From Roseicyclus sp. (GTDB taxonomy: Bacteria > Pseudomonadota > Alphaproteobacteria > Rhodobacterales > Rhodobacteraceae), in contig JAGYKZ010000016.1 in NCBI GenBank assembly GCA_018401385.1, positions 1 through 34,778 on the forward strand: a stretch of DNA of 34,778 nucleotides, in the 5' to 3' direction. The notes beneath the pieces were generated by a model that saw only the letters and a list, made by a program, of their open reading frames with translations, did no database searches and was not told the DNA's origin. Position 1 is the stretch's first letter. Each line of letters starts with the position of its first letter. A program made the translations under genes and the position numbers. Below, piece after piece: positions 8,488 through 17,979 of this stretch.

Positions 8488-9619
8488 GTGCCGCATCAGT
8501 ATTTCGGGGCCACAGGCTCCATTAAAATACGCTTGATCTGATTGCGCGCGCGCCAGACCGATATCGTCGTGGCGCTCACGGGTAAATAGCTGGCCATGAT
8601 GCCATCGCACATCGCGCCGAAATCGCCGTGACCGCCCATGAGGACCGCCTGAGTGATTCGTGCGCTGCCCTTGCGGGCACAGGGGTGGAGGCCGCCGCAG
8701 GGGAGGCCGCGTTAATCGAGGCGGGCGCGCGTCCCACAGATTGGGTGATATCGGCCATTGTGGCGGCGGCACGCGCCGGGTTTTGCGGCGCTGGAACAAG
8801 GGGCCACTCGCCTGGCCAGCAAGGAAAGCCTGGTTGCGGCAGCGGAAGCGCCGGTCAACGGCCGCATCTCGGCGCATCCCGCCTGATGCCGAACATTCGG
8901 CGGTGTTTCGGGCGCTTCGCGAGGAGATTGCGCAGGTCGAATGGGTCATCACCAGATCTGGCGGCGGGTTGGTGCGGATTGGCTGATGGAAAACTGGTCG
9001 CGCAAAAGAACAGGCACTCAAGCATCCCAATTGGGATATGGGACAGCGCATCACAATCGACAGCGCATCTATGTTCAACAAGGCGCTGGAGCTTATTGAA
9101 ACAAGAGAATATTTTGGATTTGATCCAAGCCAGATTGAGACCTTGATCCACCCCCAATCCCTGATCCATGCCTTGGTTGGGTTTTGTGATGGTGCACTGA
9201 TGGCGCATCTTGGGGCGCCCGATATGCGCCATGCGATTGGATATGCGTTGCATTGGCCCAAGCGGGAGGCGCTTCCGGTGGCGCGGTTGGACTTGGCGCA
9301 GATCGGCTCCTTGCAATTCGAAGCGCCCGATGACGCACGATTTCCCCCCCTGCGTTTGGCGCGCAACGTGATGGAGACGCGCGGTGGTGCAGGGGCGGTG
9401 TTCAACGCGGCCAAGGAGGTTGCTTTGGATGGGTTTCTCGCCCGCGAGATCGGATTTATGCAGATGAGCGTGGTGGTCGAGGAGACACTTGCGCGTATCG
9501 CGCAGGAGCTTTCTTTGTCAAATCCGCTTGAAAGCCTTGCGGATGTGCGTGGGATGAACCATCTCGCTAGGGTGCGGGCGCGCGAGGTGATGGCCCGCAT
9601 TCCGCAGATGCGCAAATAG
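8488..9619 (+). pseudogene. dxr: 1-deoxy-D-xylulose-5-phosphate reductoisomerase, N-terminal half frame-disrupted
   Basis: Second enzyme of the MEP isoprenoid pathway; it reduces and rearranges DXP to MEP with NADPH. The likely GTG start at 8488 follows AAGGA. FGATGSI (NADPH site) is readable at once, then VTAHEDRLSD, GVEAAAGEAALIEAGARPTDW and, in other frames, ESLVAA and EHSAVFRAL. From 9038 to the stop the frame is clean, with GQRITIDSASMFNKALELIE (substrate loop), ETREYFGFDPSQIE, IHPQSLIHALVGFCDGA and the C-terminal helical domain. Frame changes occupy about 8500-9030. The MEP pathway has no visible alternative here, so I infer an intact gene behind sequencing errors. Confidence 0.85.
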
Positions 9620-9635
9620 AATCACAGGTAGATTG

Positions 9636-10970
9636 ATGGAATTCCTTCCCCAGTTCGGCAGTTTTGCGTTTACGATTTTTGCCTTTATCGCAGCGATTTC
9701 GATTATTGTCGCGATCCATGAATATGGTCATTACATCGTGGGGCGTTGGTCCGGCATTGATGCGGATGTGTTTTCCATCGGTTTTGGCCCAGTGTTGGTG
9801 TCGCGCAAGGATCGGCGGGGCACGCAATGGCAAATCGCGGCGCTGCCCTTTGGGGGCTATGTGAAATTTGCGGGGGATGCCGATGCGGCCTCGGTGGGCG
9901 TGGATGGTGCTGTCACGCCCGCGCGCAACACGATGCACGGGGCGCCTTTATGGGCGCGGGCGGCCACGGTGGTGGCGGGGCCTGTGTTCAACTTCATTCT
10001 CTCCATCGCAATTTTTGCAAGCGTGGTGTTGGTATCGGGGCAAGCCACGGAGGAGCCACGCGTGGGCACCCTGCGCGATCTGCCGCCCGCTTACGCATCG
10101 CTCATGGCGGGGGATGTTGTGCTTGCCATCAATGGGCGGGAGGTGGACAGCCTGTCCGAGCTTTTGCAGCTCTCGGCTGATCTGCCCCCAAGCCCAAGGG
10201 TGCGCTACGAGGTGTTGCGCGATGGCCGCGCGATGCTGGTCGAGGCCACACCACCCCCTTGCCGCCCGTGGCTGATGCGGTGCAGCCGCAATCGGCGGCC
10301 ATGGCGGCGGGTCTGGTGCGAGGGCGATGTGATCCTGTCGATCAATGGCGCGCCGATCTGGGGGTTCTCGGAATTGCGCGCGGCGGTGGATGCCGCCGCA
10401 GGTGCGCCGATTGATCTGGTCTTATGGCGCGCGGATGAAAGCCCCGAGGGGCAAGAGATGCCCGTGACCCTCTCGCCACGCCGCACCGATTTGCCCGTGG
10501 CCAGCGGCGGGTTCGAGACCCGCTATCTGATTGGGGTGACGGGGGGGATGTCCTTTATCCCCGAGACCGAAGCCGTGGGTCCATGGGCGGCCTTGTCCTA
10601 TGGCCTGTCGCAGACGGGTTTCATCATCACCTCATCGCTTTCTGGTCTGTGGCATATGGTGACGGGTGCCATTTCCACCTGTAATTTGCAGGGGCCGGTT
10701 GGGATTGCGGAAACCTCGGGCGCGGCCGCGGCACAGGGTGCGGCCAGTTTCATCTGGTTGATTGCGGTGCTGTCTACGGCGGTTGGGTTGATGAACCTGT
10801 TTCCCATTCCGGTTCTCGATGGGGGTCATCTGGTGCTTTACGCCTATGAGGCGGTGACAGGGCGCAAGCCGCCTGAAGGGTTCATGCGGGTCTTTATGAC
10901 CGTTGGCCTGAGCCTGATCCTGTGCCTGATGGTCTTTGCGGTCTTCAATGATGTGCTGCTCTGCCCCTAG
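9636..10970 (+). CDS. rseP: Site-2 zinc metalloprotease RseP
   Basis: Intramembrane protease of the M50 family, 444 residues. It has the zinc motif HEYGH (residues 28-32) in the first helix, a PDZ region in the middle and LDGGHL (third zinc ligand) near residue 392. In the envelope stress pathway such enzymes cut anti-sigma factors or leftover signal peptides in the inner membrane. The ATG at 9636 is preferred to the TTG at 9633. The frame is open throughout, but the stretch from about 10258 to 10322 (PCRPWLMRCSRNRRPW...) is foreign to the family. Reading it one frame over gives a normal PDZ linker, PPVADAVQPQSAAMAAGL, so two compensating indels have scrambled about 21 residues. Confidence 0.92.
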   Translation: MEFLPQFGSFAFTIFAFIAAISIIVAIHEYGHYIVGRWSGIDADVFSIGFGPVLVSRKDRRGTQWQIAALPFGGYVKFAGDADAASVGVDGAVTPARNTMHGAPLWARAATVVAGPVFNFILSIAIFASVVLVSGQATEEPRVGTLRDLPPAYASLMAGDVVLAINGREVDSLSELLQLSADLPPSPRVRYEVLRDGRAMLVEATPPPCRPWLMRCSRNRRPWRRVWCEGDVILSINGAPIWGFSELRAAVDAAAGAPIDLVLWRADESPEGQEMPVTLSPRRTDLPVASGGFETRYLIGVTGGMSFIPETEAVGPWAALSYGLSQTGFIITSSLSGLWHMVTGAISTCNLQGPVGIAETSGAAAAQGAASFIWLIAVLSTAVGLMNLFPIPVLDGGHLVLYAYEAVTGRKPPEGFMRVFMTVGLSLILCLMVFAVFNDVLLCP

Positions 10971-11060
10971 GGCGTGGAATAACCCATAACTGGCCGCAAT
11001 TCCGCCACAGTTTGGCGGCACCGTTCGGGCATCTGTCGTCTGCTATCGAAAGCGCCCGTT

Positions 11061-11195
11061 ATGAAATTTCTGCAACGTCAATTGCCACGTCTGAGCTACC
11101 TTTCTGCGATTCTCGGTGACCGTATTATGGGGCCGGGCTTGGTGGTTCTTGCCCTTGGTGTCGCGTCTCTTCTTGCACCTTGGATGCAGGGCTGA
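11061..11195 (+). CDS. Possible 44-aa membrane peptide
   Basis: Within the 333-base rseP-bamA gap an ATG at 11061 opens 44 codons to a TGA at 11193. The peptide has a basic start (MKFLQRQLPRLSYL) and one hydrophobic stretch (GPGLVVLALGVASLLAPW) that could span a membrane. There is no convincing Shine-Dalgarno sequence. The remainder of the gap shows only a short inverted repeat CCGCC/GGCGG (11002-11018) without a T tract. The function is unknown. Confidence 0.33.
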   Translation: MKFLQRQLPRLSYLSAILGDRIMGPGLVVLALGVASLLAPWMQG

Positions 11196-11302
11196 CCCAA
11201 CAGGCAGGTTTTGCCCCTCGTCCGCGCGCATTTTTTTGACAATCCCCCCCGCACTCGCTAGGGATGCTGTAGGATTTGCTCAAGAATAAAGGCGGGCGCA
11301 GA

Positions 11303-13609
11303 ATGTCGCGTAAGATTGTAAATCGCAATAATCGCAGCGGGCTGGTGACAGCATCCGCTTTGGCCTTGAGCATTGGATTGGCGGGCTTTGCCATTGCCCA
11401 AGATATCGCGCTGGAAAACATCGTGATTGATGGCAATATCCGCATCGAAGAGGCAACAATTCTGGCCTATGCGGGCATCACACCCGGCGGCACAATCACG
11501 GCGGGCCAAGCCAATGATGCGCTGCGCCGCCTTCAGGATACGGGCCTGTTTGAAACGGTTGATCTGCGCGTGGATGGTGGCACGATCTTTATCGATTTGC
11601 AGGAATATCCCACGATCAACCAGATCAGCATTGAGGGCAATGACCTGCTTGATGATGACGCGCTTGCGGCACTGCTGACCTCGCAGCCGCGCCGCGTCTA
11701 CAGCCCGTCCATCGCAGAGGCAGATGCGCAGGCGATTGTCGATGCCTATCGCCAGACAGGCCGTCTCAGCGCCACCGTGACCCCGCAAATCATCCGCCGC
11801 AGCGACAACCGTGTGGATCTGGCTTTCGAGATCACCGAAGGGCGCGTGGTGGAAACCGAAAGCATCACCTTTGTCGGCAACCGCGCCTTTTCGGACCGCC
11901 GTTTGCGCCGCGTGCTGCAATCGACCCAAGCGGGCTTTTTCCGCGCTATCATCAGCCGCGATACATTCGTGGCGGACCGTCTGGCCTTTGACCAACAACT
12001 GTTGACCGATTTCTACCGTGATCGCGGTTATGTCGATTTCGAGGTGCAATCGGTCACATCCGAATTGGCCCGTGCGCGGGATGGGTTTTTCGTAACCTTT
12101 AATGTTGTCGAGGGGCAAAGCTTCTCCTTTGGGACGGTGACCGCGACCAGCGATTTGCCCGAGGTGGATGTCGCGGAGTTTCAAGATGCCATTGATCTGC
12201 GCGATGGCGTGACCTTCTCGCCGCGCTTGGTGGATCGCACCATCACGCGGCTTGAGAACCTCGCCACCGAGAAAAGCCTTCGTTTCATTCGCGTTGAGCC
12301 GCGCATCACCCGCAATGACGAAGATCTGACCTTGGATGTGGAATTTGCCATTGTGCGCGGCCCGCGTGTGTTTGTGGAGCGGATTGATATCGAAGGCAAT
12401 GCCACCACCCTGGACCGTGTCGTGCGCCGGCAATTTGATCTGGTCGAGGGGGATCCGTTCGATCCCCGCGAAATTCGCCAAGCGGCCGAGCGAATCCGCG
12501 CCTTGCAGTTTTTCGAGAATGTGGATGTCAACAGCCGCACGGGCACCAGCAATGATCAGGTGATCGTGGATGTTGATCTTGAGGAGGCTCCAACGGGCAC
12601 GCTTGGCTTCTCCGTCAATTACTCCTCCGATGTGGGCACAGGGCTTGCGGTGCAGTTCAATGAACGCAATTGGCGCGGGCGTGGCCAGACCGTGGGTGTG
12701 TCCTTTGACACAACATCGGGGTCGCGCTCCTTGGCGTTCAACTTTATCGAACCCGCCTATTTGCGCCGCGATTTGGAATTGTCCTTGTCGGTGTTTTCCA
12801 ATTCGACCGATCAGCAAAATGCCAGCTATAATACCAGTGAGATTGGCGTGAGCGGGGCATTGGAATTCCCGATCAGCGAATATGGCCGCCTGCGTCCTTC
12901 GCTGCGCATTGCACAGGAAGAATTGACCAATGTGCCTGCGGCCTCATCGGAAATCCTCAAGCGCGAGGCTGGCAGCTTTGACGCCAGTGCGATTGGTCTT
13001 GGCTATATCTATGACACACGCGGGGTGGGTCTTGACCCGACATCAGGTGTTTTGTTCCGCGCCAACGCCGAGTTGGGCGGTCTGGGCGAAGATCAGTATG
13101 TGCGGACCACCGCATTGGTGCAGGGCGAGACCACAGCCCTGCGCGAGGAGGTGTCGTTGCGCGCCGCCTTCGAGATCGGCTCGCTTAATATGCTGGATGG
13201 CAACAGCCGCGTGACGGACCGTTTCTTCCTTGGTTCACGCCAGATGCGTGGCTTTGATGCGGGGGGCATTGGCCCGCGTGATCTGAACTCTGGCAACCGT
13301 GACGCGCTTGGCGCCAACCAATTCGCCGTTGCCCGTTTCGAGGCGGGATTCCCCTTGGGGCTGCCTGCGGAATACGGGCTGTCTGGGGGCGTGTTCTACG
13401 ATATCGGCACGCTCTGGGGTTTGGATGACGTTGTTGGCACCGGCGGCAATCTGGTCGATGATGACAGCTATGTGCGCAGCACGGTTGGCTTCTCGATCTT
13501 TTGGGAAACCCAAATTGGGCCGTTGCGGTTCAATTTCTCGCGCCCTGTCGCGAATGAAAGCTATGACCGCACCCGCAGCTTTGATTTGGCGGTTGAGGCG
13601 CGGTTCTGA
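11303..13609 (+). CDS. bamA: Outer membrane protein assembly factor BamA
   Basis: Core of the BAM complex that folds beta-barrel proteins into the outer membrane; 768 residues, a normal length. A signal peptide (about residues 1-31, ending FAIAQ) is followed by five POTRA-type repeats (for example IDGNIRIEEATIL, IEGNDLLDDDALAAL and IDIEGNATTLDRVVRR). The C-terminal Omp85 barrel (from about 430) carries MRGFDAGGIGPRD in the lid-loop region and ends in phenylalanine, the outer-membrane targeting signal. The ATG at 11303 is chosen because AAAGG precedes it and the signal peptide starts there; the TTG at 11276 is less likely. The frame is clean throughout. The stop overlaps the next start (TGATG). 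Confidence 0.96.
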   Translation: MSRKIVNRNNRSGLVTASALALSIGLAGFAIAQDIALENIVIDGNIRIEEATILAYAGITPGGTITAGQANDALRRLQDTGLFETVDLRVDGGTIFIDLQEYPTINQISIEGNDLLDDDALAALLTSQPRRVYSPSIAEADAQAIVDAYRQTGRLSATVTPQIIRRSDNRVDLAFEITEGRVVETESITFVGNRAFSDRRLRRVLQSTQAGFFRAIISRDTFVADRLAFDQQLLTDFYRDRGYVDFEVQSVTSELARARDGFFVTFNVVEGQSFSFGTVTATSDLPEVDVAEFQDAIDLRDGVTFSPRLVDRTITRLENLATEKSLRFIRVEPRITRNDEDLTLDVEFAIVRGPRVFVERIDIEGNATTLDRVVRRQFDLVEGDPFDPREIRQAAERIRALQFFENVDVNSRTGTSNDQVIVDVDLEEAPTGTLGFSVNYSSDVGTGLAVQFNERNWRGRGQTVGVSFDTTSGSRSLAFNFIEPAYLRRDLELSLSVFSNSTDQQNASYNTSEIGVSGALEFPISEYGRLRPSLRIAQEELTNVPAASSEILKREAGSFDASAIGLGYIYDTRGVGLDPTSGVLFRANAELGGLGEDQYVRTTALVQGETTALREEVSLRAAFEIGSLNMLDGNSRVTDRFFLGSRQMRGFDAGGIGPRDLNSGNRDALGANQFAVARFEAGFPLGLPAEYGLSGGVFYDIGTLWGLDDVVGTGGNLVDDDSYVRSTVGFSIFWETQIGPLRFNFSRPVANESYDRTRSFDLAVEARF

Positions 13610-14144
13610 TGCACGCACGGGCGTTGTTGCGCGCAAGCGCCATGGCGCTTGTCCTGGTCGGATCTGGGTCTGCCGCTGGTCTGGCCCAAGAGGCGGCTCA
13701 AGCCCCCGCGCCGCCTGCTGAAATTTTGCTGCTTGATCAAGACAGGCTCTTTGCCGACTCGGCCTATGGGCGCGCCATCGCTGCGGTAATTGATCAACTT
13801 GGTCGCGATCTATCGGCTCAAAACCGCGCCATCGAAGGATGGAGAGCAAGCGCTGACAGACGTCTGACACTCAGCGACGAGTAATTTCGCGCGCAGGCCA
13901 CGGCGTTTGGATGCCCAGGTTGTAGAAATAGCGCAAGATGCCAAAAACGCCTTTCCTTGGCACCTATGAGGCCGCACGTCAGCGTTTTGGACATTGTCGG
14001 ACCTATCTTGGTGGACTTGGTCGAGGTTGAGCAAACCTTTTGATGGATCGCCGCGCGGTGATTTTCATGAGCGATGATGTCGATATCACAGACCAGGCGA
14101 TTACGATTGATGCCGCAGGATCGTTTGACGATATTTTGGCGTAA
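13609..14144 (+). pseudogene. skp: OmpH/Skp-family periplasmic chaperone, frame-disrupted
   Basis: Periplasmic chaperone that holds unfolded outer-membrane proteins for BamA; the gene usually sits directly after bamA, as here (ATG overlapping the bamA stop). The N-terminal 70 residues are intact, with a signal peptide ending GLAQE and then ILLLDQDRLFADSAYGRAI. The frame fails near 13840. The family tail can be read again at about 14034-14144 (LMDRRAVIFMSDDVDITDQA...) and ends with a TAA at 14142. The coiled-coil middle is scrambled across frames. The predicted full length is about 178 residues, normal for this family. Confidence 0.8.
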
Positions 14145-14155
14145 TGTCGAAACCC

Positions 14156-14172
14156 GAGCTGTAAAACAGCCC
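14156..14172. terminator. Possible bidirectional stem-loop between skp and livM
   Basis: A seven-pair inverted repeat (14156-14162 with 14166-14172, one G-U pair, loop of three) lies in the 57-base gap between convergent skp and livM. No T tract follows on either strand, and the area is error-prone, so the terminator role is weakly supported. Confidence 0.3.
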
Positions 14173-14201
14173 TGACCGCCAGTGATACCGCCCGCAGTTC
14201 A

Positions 14202-15433
14202 TCATCCTGGCTGGGCGGTTCTGTTTTGGGCACCGGTAGCAGGCCGCGCGGGCTGAAGCGCAGCACCAAAGCAGGATCAGGCCCATGGGAGCCGCAGCGG
14301 CGCGGTATCCATCAGGATGCGACAATTCTTCGGCCATACCTGCCGATAGCAGCCCCAATGGCTCCGGACCACAGCCACCAGACTGTGCCCCCAATACCGC
14401 GCCGAAATTGTTGCCCGAGCCGCCCCACAATCACCATGACCCAGACTGTAGCAGTAGCGCATATTGATAGGTGGCACAAGCTATTGTCCAGCGTGGTCAT
14501 CATCGCGCCCGCAAGTCCGCAAACGGCCGAGCCGAGGATGAAAATCCGCGGCCATTGTCGCGGATCGCGCGGATCATCCGCCCCCAAGGGGAATTCAGCG
14601 CGCGCTGCGTCAGCCAGATCAATGTCACCAGAACAATGGAGAACAGGATCGCGTAGGACAGTTTGACCGTGATGGAGGATGCAGTCACGGGATCAGCGCC
14701 GAAATTTTGCATTGCGCCGACAAAGGCCTCATTGGCTTGAAGATCAGCCATAAGGCACGGGGCGGGGCAGCCCGATGACGTTTTTCACACCGCGCGCGAG
14801 CCAATCCTCGTTTTTCAGAATATAGATGATGATCTCGGCCACGCCCAACGTGGCAATTGCCAGATAATCCGAGCGCAGACCAAGTGCCGTTTTGCCAATA
14901 ATCCAAGCGGCCCCTGCGGCGAGCAACCCACCCACGGGCCATGCCAGAATGATGGCAGGCCAAGGCCGCTGATATTGCCCGACAAGGCGGGGCTGATCGC
15001 CTCGACCGTGGCAACAAGTGTGGTCAAACCGCACGGAAGACGAAAAAGCCCACAATCAGAACAGCTGTAACCGTCACCCCGCGCAGCTTGTGACCCTTCA
15101 TCTTGCCCCAAAGTGCAATGGTGGCGCAAATGGTGGCGCCCCCATCAAAGCGCAAGGATCGCCAGCCGCCTGGTCCCCCAAGCCCCCAACAGGGTCGGAG
15201 GCCACCAGAACAGCCGCCAAACCGCCAAGCGCGGTAAAACCCATGACACCCACATTAAAGAGGCCCGCATAGCCCCATTGAATGTTCACCCCAAGCGCCA
15301 TAATGGCCGAGATCAGGCCCATATTGAGGATAGACAGCGCGGTGTTCCATGATTGGACGAAGCCGGTGCCGATATAAAGCACAGCCACCAACGCAAAGAG
15401 AACGGCAGCCTTGCGATCCAGTGTCAGGTTCAT
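14202..15433 (-). pseudogene. livM: Branched-chain amino acid ABC transporter permease LivM, frame-disrupted
   Basis: Second inner-membrane permease of the Liv system. It starts at the ATG 15433, overlapping the livH stop by four bases. The N-terminus is clean (VQSWNTALSILNMGLISAIM, ALGVNIQWGYAGLFNVGVMGF). After about 15230 the protein continues in changing frames: AIATLGVAEIIIYILKNEDW and GVKNVIGLPRP, then SSITVKLSYAILF and RALNSPWGRMIRAIRDN, then FILGSAVCGLAGAMMTTLD, GGSGNNFGAVLG, and RFSPRGLLP near the end. The stop near 14202 is a reconstruction. The order of blocks matches a full LivM of about 400 residues, so the gene appears complete but poorly sequenced. Confidence 0.82.
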
Positions 15434-16402
15434 ACCGATTTTCCTTTCATGATCCCTGTGGGTTTGAACAGAAGCACGATCAGAAGGATCGTAAAGCTGA
15501 TGCGCGAATTTATATTCGGTCGAGAGCAGCTGTAGCATCCTGGGTTCAGCTCGGGGCCGATATAGCCTTACCCACCTGCGGAAGGCATAGGTGACGGCGA
15601 TTTCGGAATAGGCGATGAGGAATTTCAAAATCGCGCCCGGCGTGGGCCGTTCGCCGACAATCGCCGGCGAAATCATGAGCAGCTGAAATAGGTGAAGGGT
15701 TTGAAGCTTATCGATAATACCCGCCGTACGCGCCACGATCAGCCATGTGATGAACACGACCCGCTCGGGGTTGATGCCCGAGAGCAGCGCGAGATCCTCG
15801 TTATCCGAAAAGGCGCGCATGGATTTACCCGTGCGGGTTTTGTTGAGAAACCAAAACAGCGCGACAACCGCCAGAACGGCCACGGCCACGGTGATGGCTT
15901 GGGTTGTGCGGATGGCCAGCCCTTCGTCCAGACCAGTCATCTCGCGGAAATCACGCGCAGAAATCAGGAACCGTGCGCCATCGGCAAAGTTTTGATCCCC
16001 CACGCCGATCACAAAGCGCACGATACCATTCATCACGAACATCACGCCAATGGAGGCGATCACGAAAATCACGGGCTTGGCCTTGGATTGACGGTAGAAA
16101 CGATAGACCAGTTTATCCGTGCCAACGGCCAAGGCGGCGGTGGCGGCGATGCCAAGGGGCAGGGCGATCAATGCGGTTGGTAATGGCCCCGCCGTGACCC
16201 CCAAGGATTGCAGCCCCCATGTGGCCAAAATGGTGATCATCGTGCCAAAGGCCATCGTGTCGCCATGCGCGAAATTGGAAAAGCGCAAGATGCCGTAAAT
16301 CAATGTCACCCCAAGCGCGCCAAGCGCCAGTTGCGCTCCATAGGCGGTGGCGGGCACGATCACGAAATTCAGAAAAGCGACAATTGCGTTTAGAAAATCC
16401 AT
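15430..16402 (-). pseudogene. livH: Branched-chain amino acid ABC transporter permease LivH, frame-disrupted tail
   Basis: First permease of the Liv system, about 324 residues. The first 230 residues are clean, with LALGALGVTLIYGILRFSNF, AHGDTMAFG and VFVMNGIVRFVIGV. From about 15750 to 15500 indels scramble the TM loop. SEIAVTYAF and LLSTEYKF can still be read, and then in another frame ISFTILLIVLLFKPTGIMKG and a TGA at 15430-15432 that overlaps the livM ATG. In the frame as given this stop is bypassed, and livH runs on into livM as an apparent 434-residue fusion. That fusion is an artefact of a one-base shift near 15503-15508. Confidence 0.85.
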
Positions 16403-16405
16403 TCC

Positions 16406-17125
16406 TCAACCCCCCAAGAAGGAGCGGCGCACATCCGCATTTGCCAGCAATTCTTTGCCTGTTCCCGTATGGGCATTGCGCCCCTGCACCAGAACAAAGC
16501 CCTTATCCGCGATCTCCAAGGCTTGCCGCGCGTTTTGTTCCACCATCAAAATGGGGATGCCCGTGCGCGAGACTTCGATGATGCGGTCAAACAGCTCGTC
16601 CATCACGATGGGCGAGACACCGGCGGTCGGTTCATCCAGCATCAGAACCTTGGGCTTGGTCATCAGCGCGCGCCCTACGGCCACCTGTTGGCGCTGGCCG
16701 CCAGATAATTCCCCTGCCGCTTGGCGGCGTTTATCTTTGAGTATTGGAAACAGTGTATAGACCTGCTCCATCGTGTCGCGGAAATCATCGCGGCGGATAT
16801 AAGCGCCCATTTCTAGGTTTTCCTCCACCGTCATCGAGGTGAAGATGTTGCTGGTTTGCGGCACAAACCCCATCCCGCGCACAACGCGATCTTGCGGCGA
16901 CAGGGCGGTGATATCGTCCCCATCCAACACAACACGCCCCTCGCGCAGGGACAGCATCCCAAACACGGCCTTCATGGCGGTGGATTTGCCCGCGCCATTG
17001 GGGCCAACGATCACGGCGATTTCGCCGCGTTCGACCGCGATGGTGCAACTGTGCAGGATATCGGCACCCTTGCCATATCCGCCCGTCATCGCCTCGCCGA
17101 TCAAAAAGGGTGATGTTTCACTCAT
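16406..17125 (-). CDS. livF: Branched-chain amino acid ABC transporter ATPase LivF
   Basis: 239-residue ATPase, one of the two nucleotide-binding subunits of the Liv importer. It has Walker A GPNGAGKST (41-49), Q-loop FVPQTSNIF, signature LSGGQRQQ, Walker B VLMLDEPTAGVSP and a switch region LMVEQN, where LivF proteins typically have VEQ. It overlaps the livG stop by four bases (ATGA) and is followed three bases later by livH. The order K-G-F-H-M differs from the E. coli KHMGF order but is common in alphaproteobacteria. Confidence 0.93.
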   Translation of the reverse strand: MSETSPFLIGEAMTGGYGKGADILHSCTIAVERGEIAVIVGPNGAGKSTAMKAVFGMLSLREGRVVLDGDDITALSPQDRVVRGMGFVPQTSNIFTSMTVEENLEMGAYIRRDDFRDTMEQVYTLFPILKDKRRQAAGELSGGQRQQVAVGRALMTKPKVLMLDEPTAGVSPIVMDELFDRIIEVSRTGIPILMVEQNARQALEIADKGFVLVQGRNAHTGTGKELLANADVRRSFLGG

Positions 17126-17904
17126 GCCCCTATTTTATCCTTATTTTTCAGACCCGTTCCCAGATAGGCTTCGATCACATCCTCATTGGCCTTGATCTCG
17201 TCCAATGTGCCTTCGGCCAGCACATGGCCTTCGGCCATAACGATCACTGGGTCACAAAGCCGCCCGATGAAATCCATATCATGTTCGATGACGCAGAATG
17301 TATAACCTCGCTCTTTGTTCAGGCGGATGATGGCGTCTGCGATGGTGTTCAACAATGTGCGGTTCACGCCCGCACCCACCTCATCGAGAAACACGATCTT
17401 GGCATCGACCATCATGGTGCGACCAAGCTCCAGTAGCTTTTTCTGCCCGCCCGAAATCGCGCCTGCGGGGTGATCTGCAAGGTGGGAAATGGTGAGAAAC
17501 TCCAAGACCTCATCGGCCTTAGCCTTGAGCGCGCGCTCCTCCTCCGCGATCCGCTTGCGGCCAAACCATGTGTTCCACAAGGTTTCACCCGATTGGCCGC
17601 TTGGCACCATCATCAGATTTTCACGGCAGCTCATGGATGAGAATTCATGCGCGATCTGAAACGTGCGCAGCAATCCCTTGGCAAACAGCGCGTGGGGCGG
17701 AAGGCCAGTAATATCCTCGCCATCCATGATGACGCGGCCCGATGTGGGCGGCAATACGCCCGCAATCACGTTGAACAGCGTGGTCTTTCCCGCGCCATTC
17801 GGCCCGACAAGCCCCGTGATCGAGCCTGTTTCGATTTTCAGGCTTGCGCCATCCACGGCATGAAAGCCGCCAAAATGTTTGTGCAGATTTTCGACTGTGA
17901 TCAT
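17122..17904 (-). CDS. livG: Branched-chain amino acid ABC transporter ATPase LivG
   Basis: ATPase subunit of about 260 residues. It shows Walker [10 protein letters not shown] (34-42), RTFQIAHEF (Q-loop), signature ISGGQKKL, Walker [13 protein letters not shown] and the switch histidine in VIEHDMDFI. The usual P after the Walker B glutamate is V here. The ATG at 17904 begins the family N-terminus ([13 protein letters not shown]) and has GGGA eight bases upstream. The longer in-frame start at 17946 lies inside the hairpin that separates livK from livG and is rejected. Confidence 0.93.
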   Translation of the reverse strand: MITVENLHKHFGGFHAVDGASLKIETGSITGLVGPNGAGKTTLFNVIAGVLPPTSGRVIMDGEDITGLPPHALFAKGLLRTFQIAHEFSSMSCRENLMMVPSGQSGETLWNTWFGRKRIAEEERALKAKADEVLEFLTISHLADHPAGAISGGQKKLLELGRTMMVDAKIVFLDEVGAGVNRTLLNTIADAIIRLNKERGYTFCVIEHDMDFIGRLCDPVIVMAEGHVLAEGTLDEIKANEDVIEAYLGTGLKNKDKIGA

Positions 17905-17930
17905 CGTTTGTCCCGCATCCTTTAAACGAA

Positions 17931-17956
17931 GCAGCCCGGAAATCACTCCGGGCTGC
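17931..17956 (-). terminator. livK-livG intercistronic stem-loop
   Basis: A perfect 10-pair inverted repeat (17931-17940 with 17947-17956) with a six-base loop. On the minus strand it is followed by TTCGTTT, a weak U-rich tail. It probably limits read-through and protects the livK mRNA 3' end, so that the binding protein is made in excess. Confidence 0.65.
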
Positions 17957-17979
17957 CCGTTGTTCTCGATTAGATCAAC

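Noticed and set aside
11258-12817. 519-codon open frame on the minus strand across bamA
   Set aside because: It is antisense to a perfectly conserved BamA, shows no family similarity, and arises from the codon bias of a GC-rich gene.
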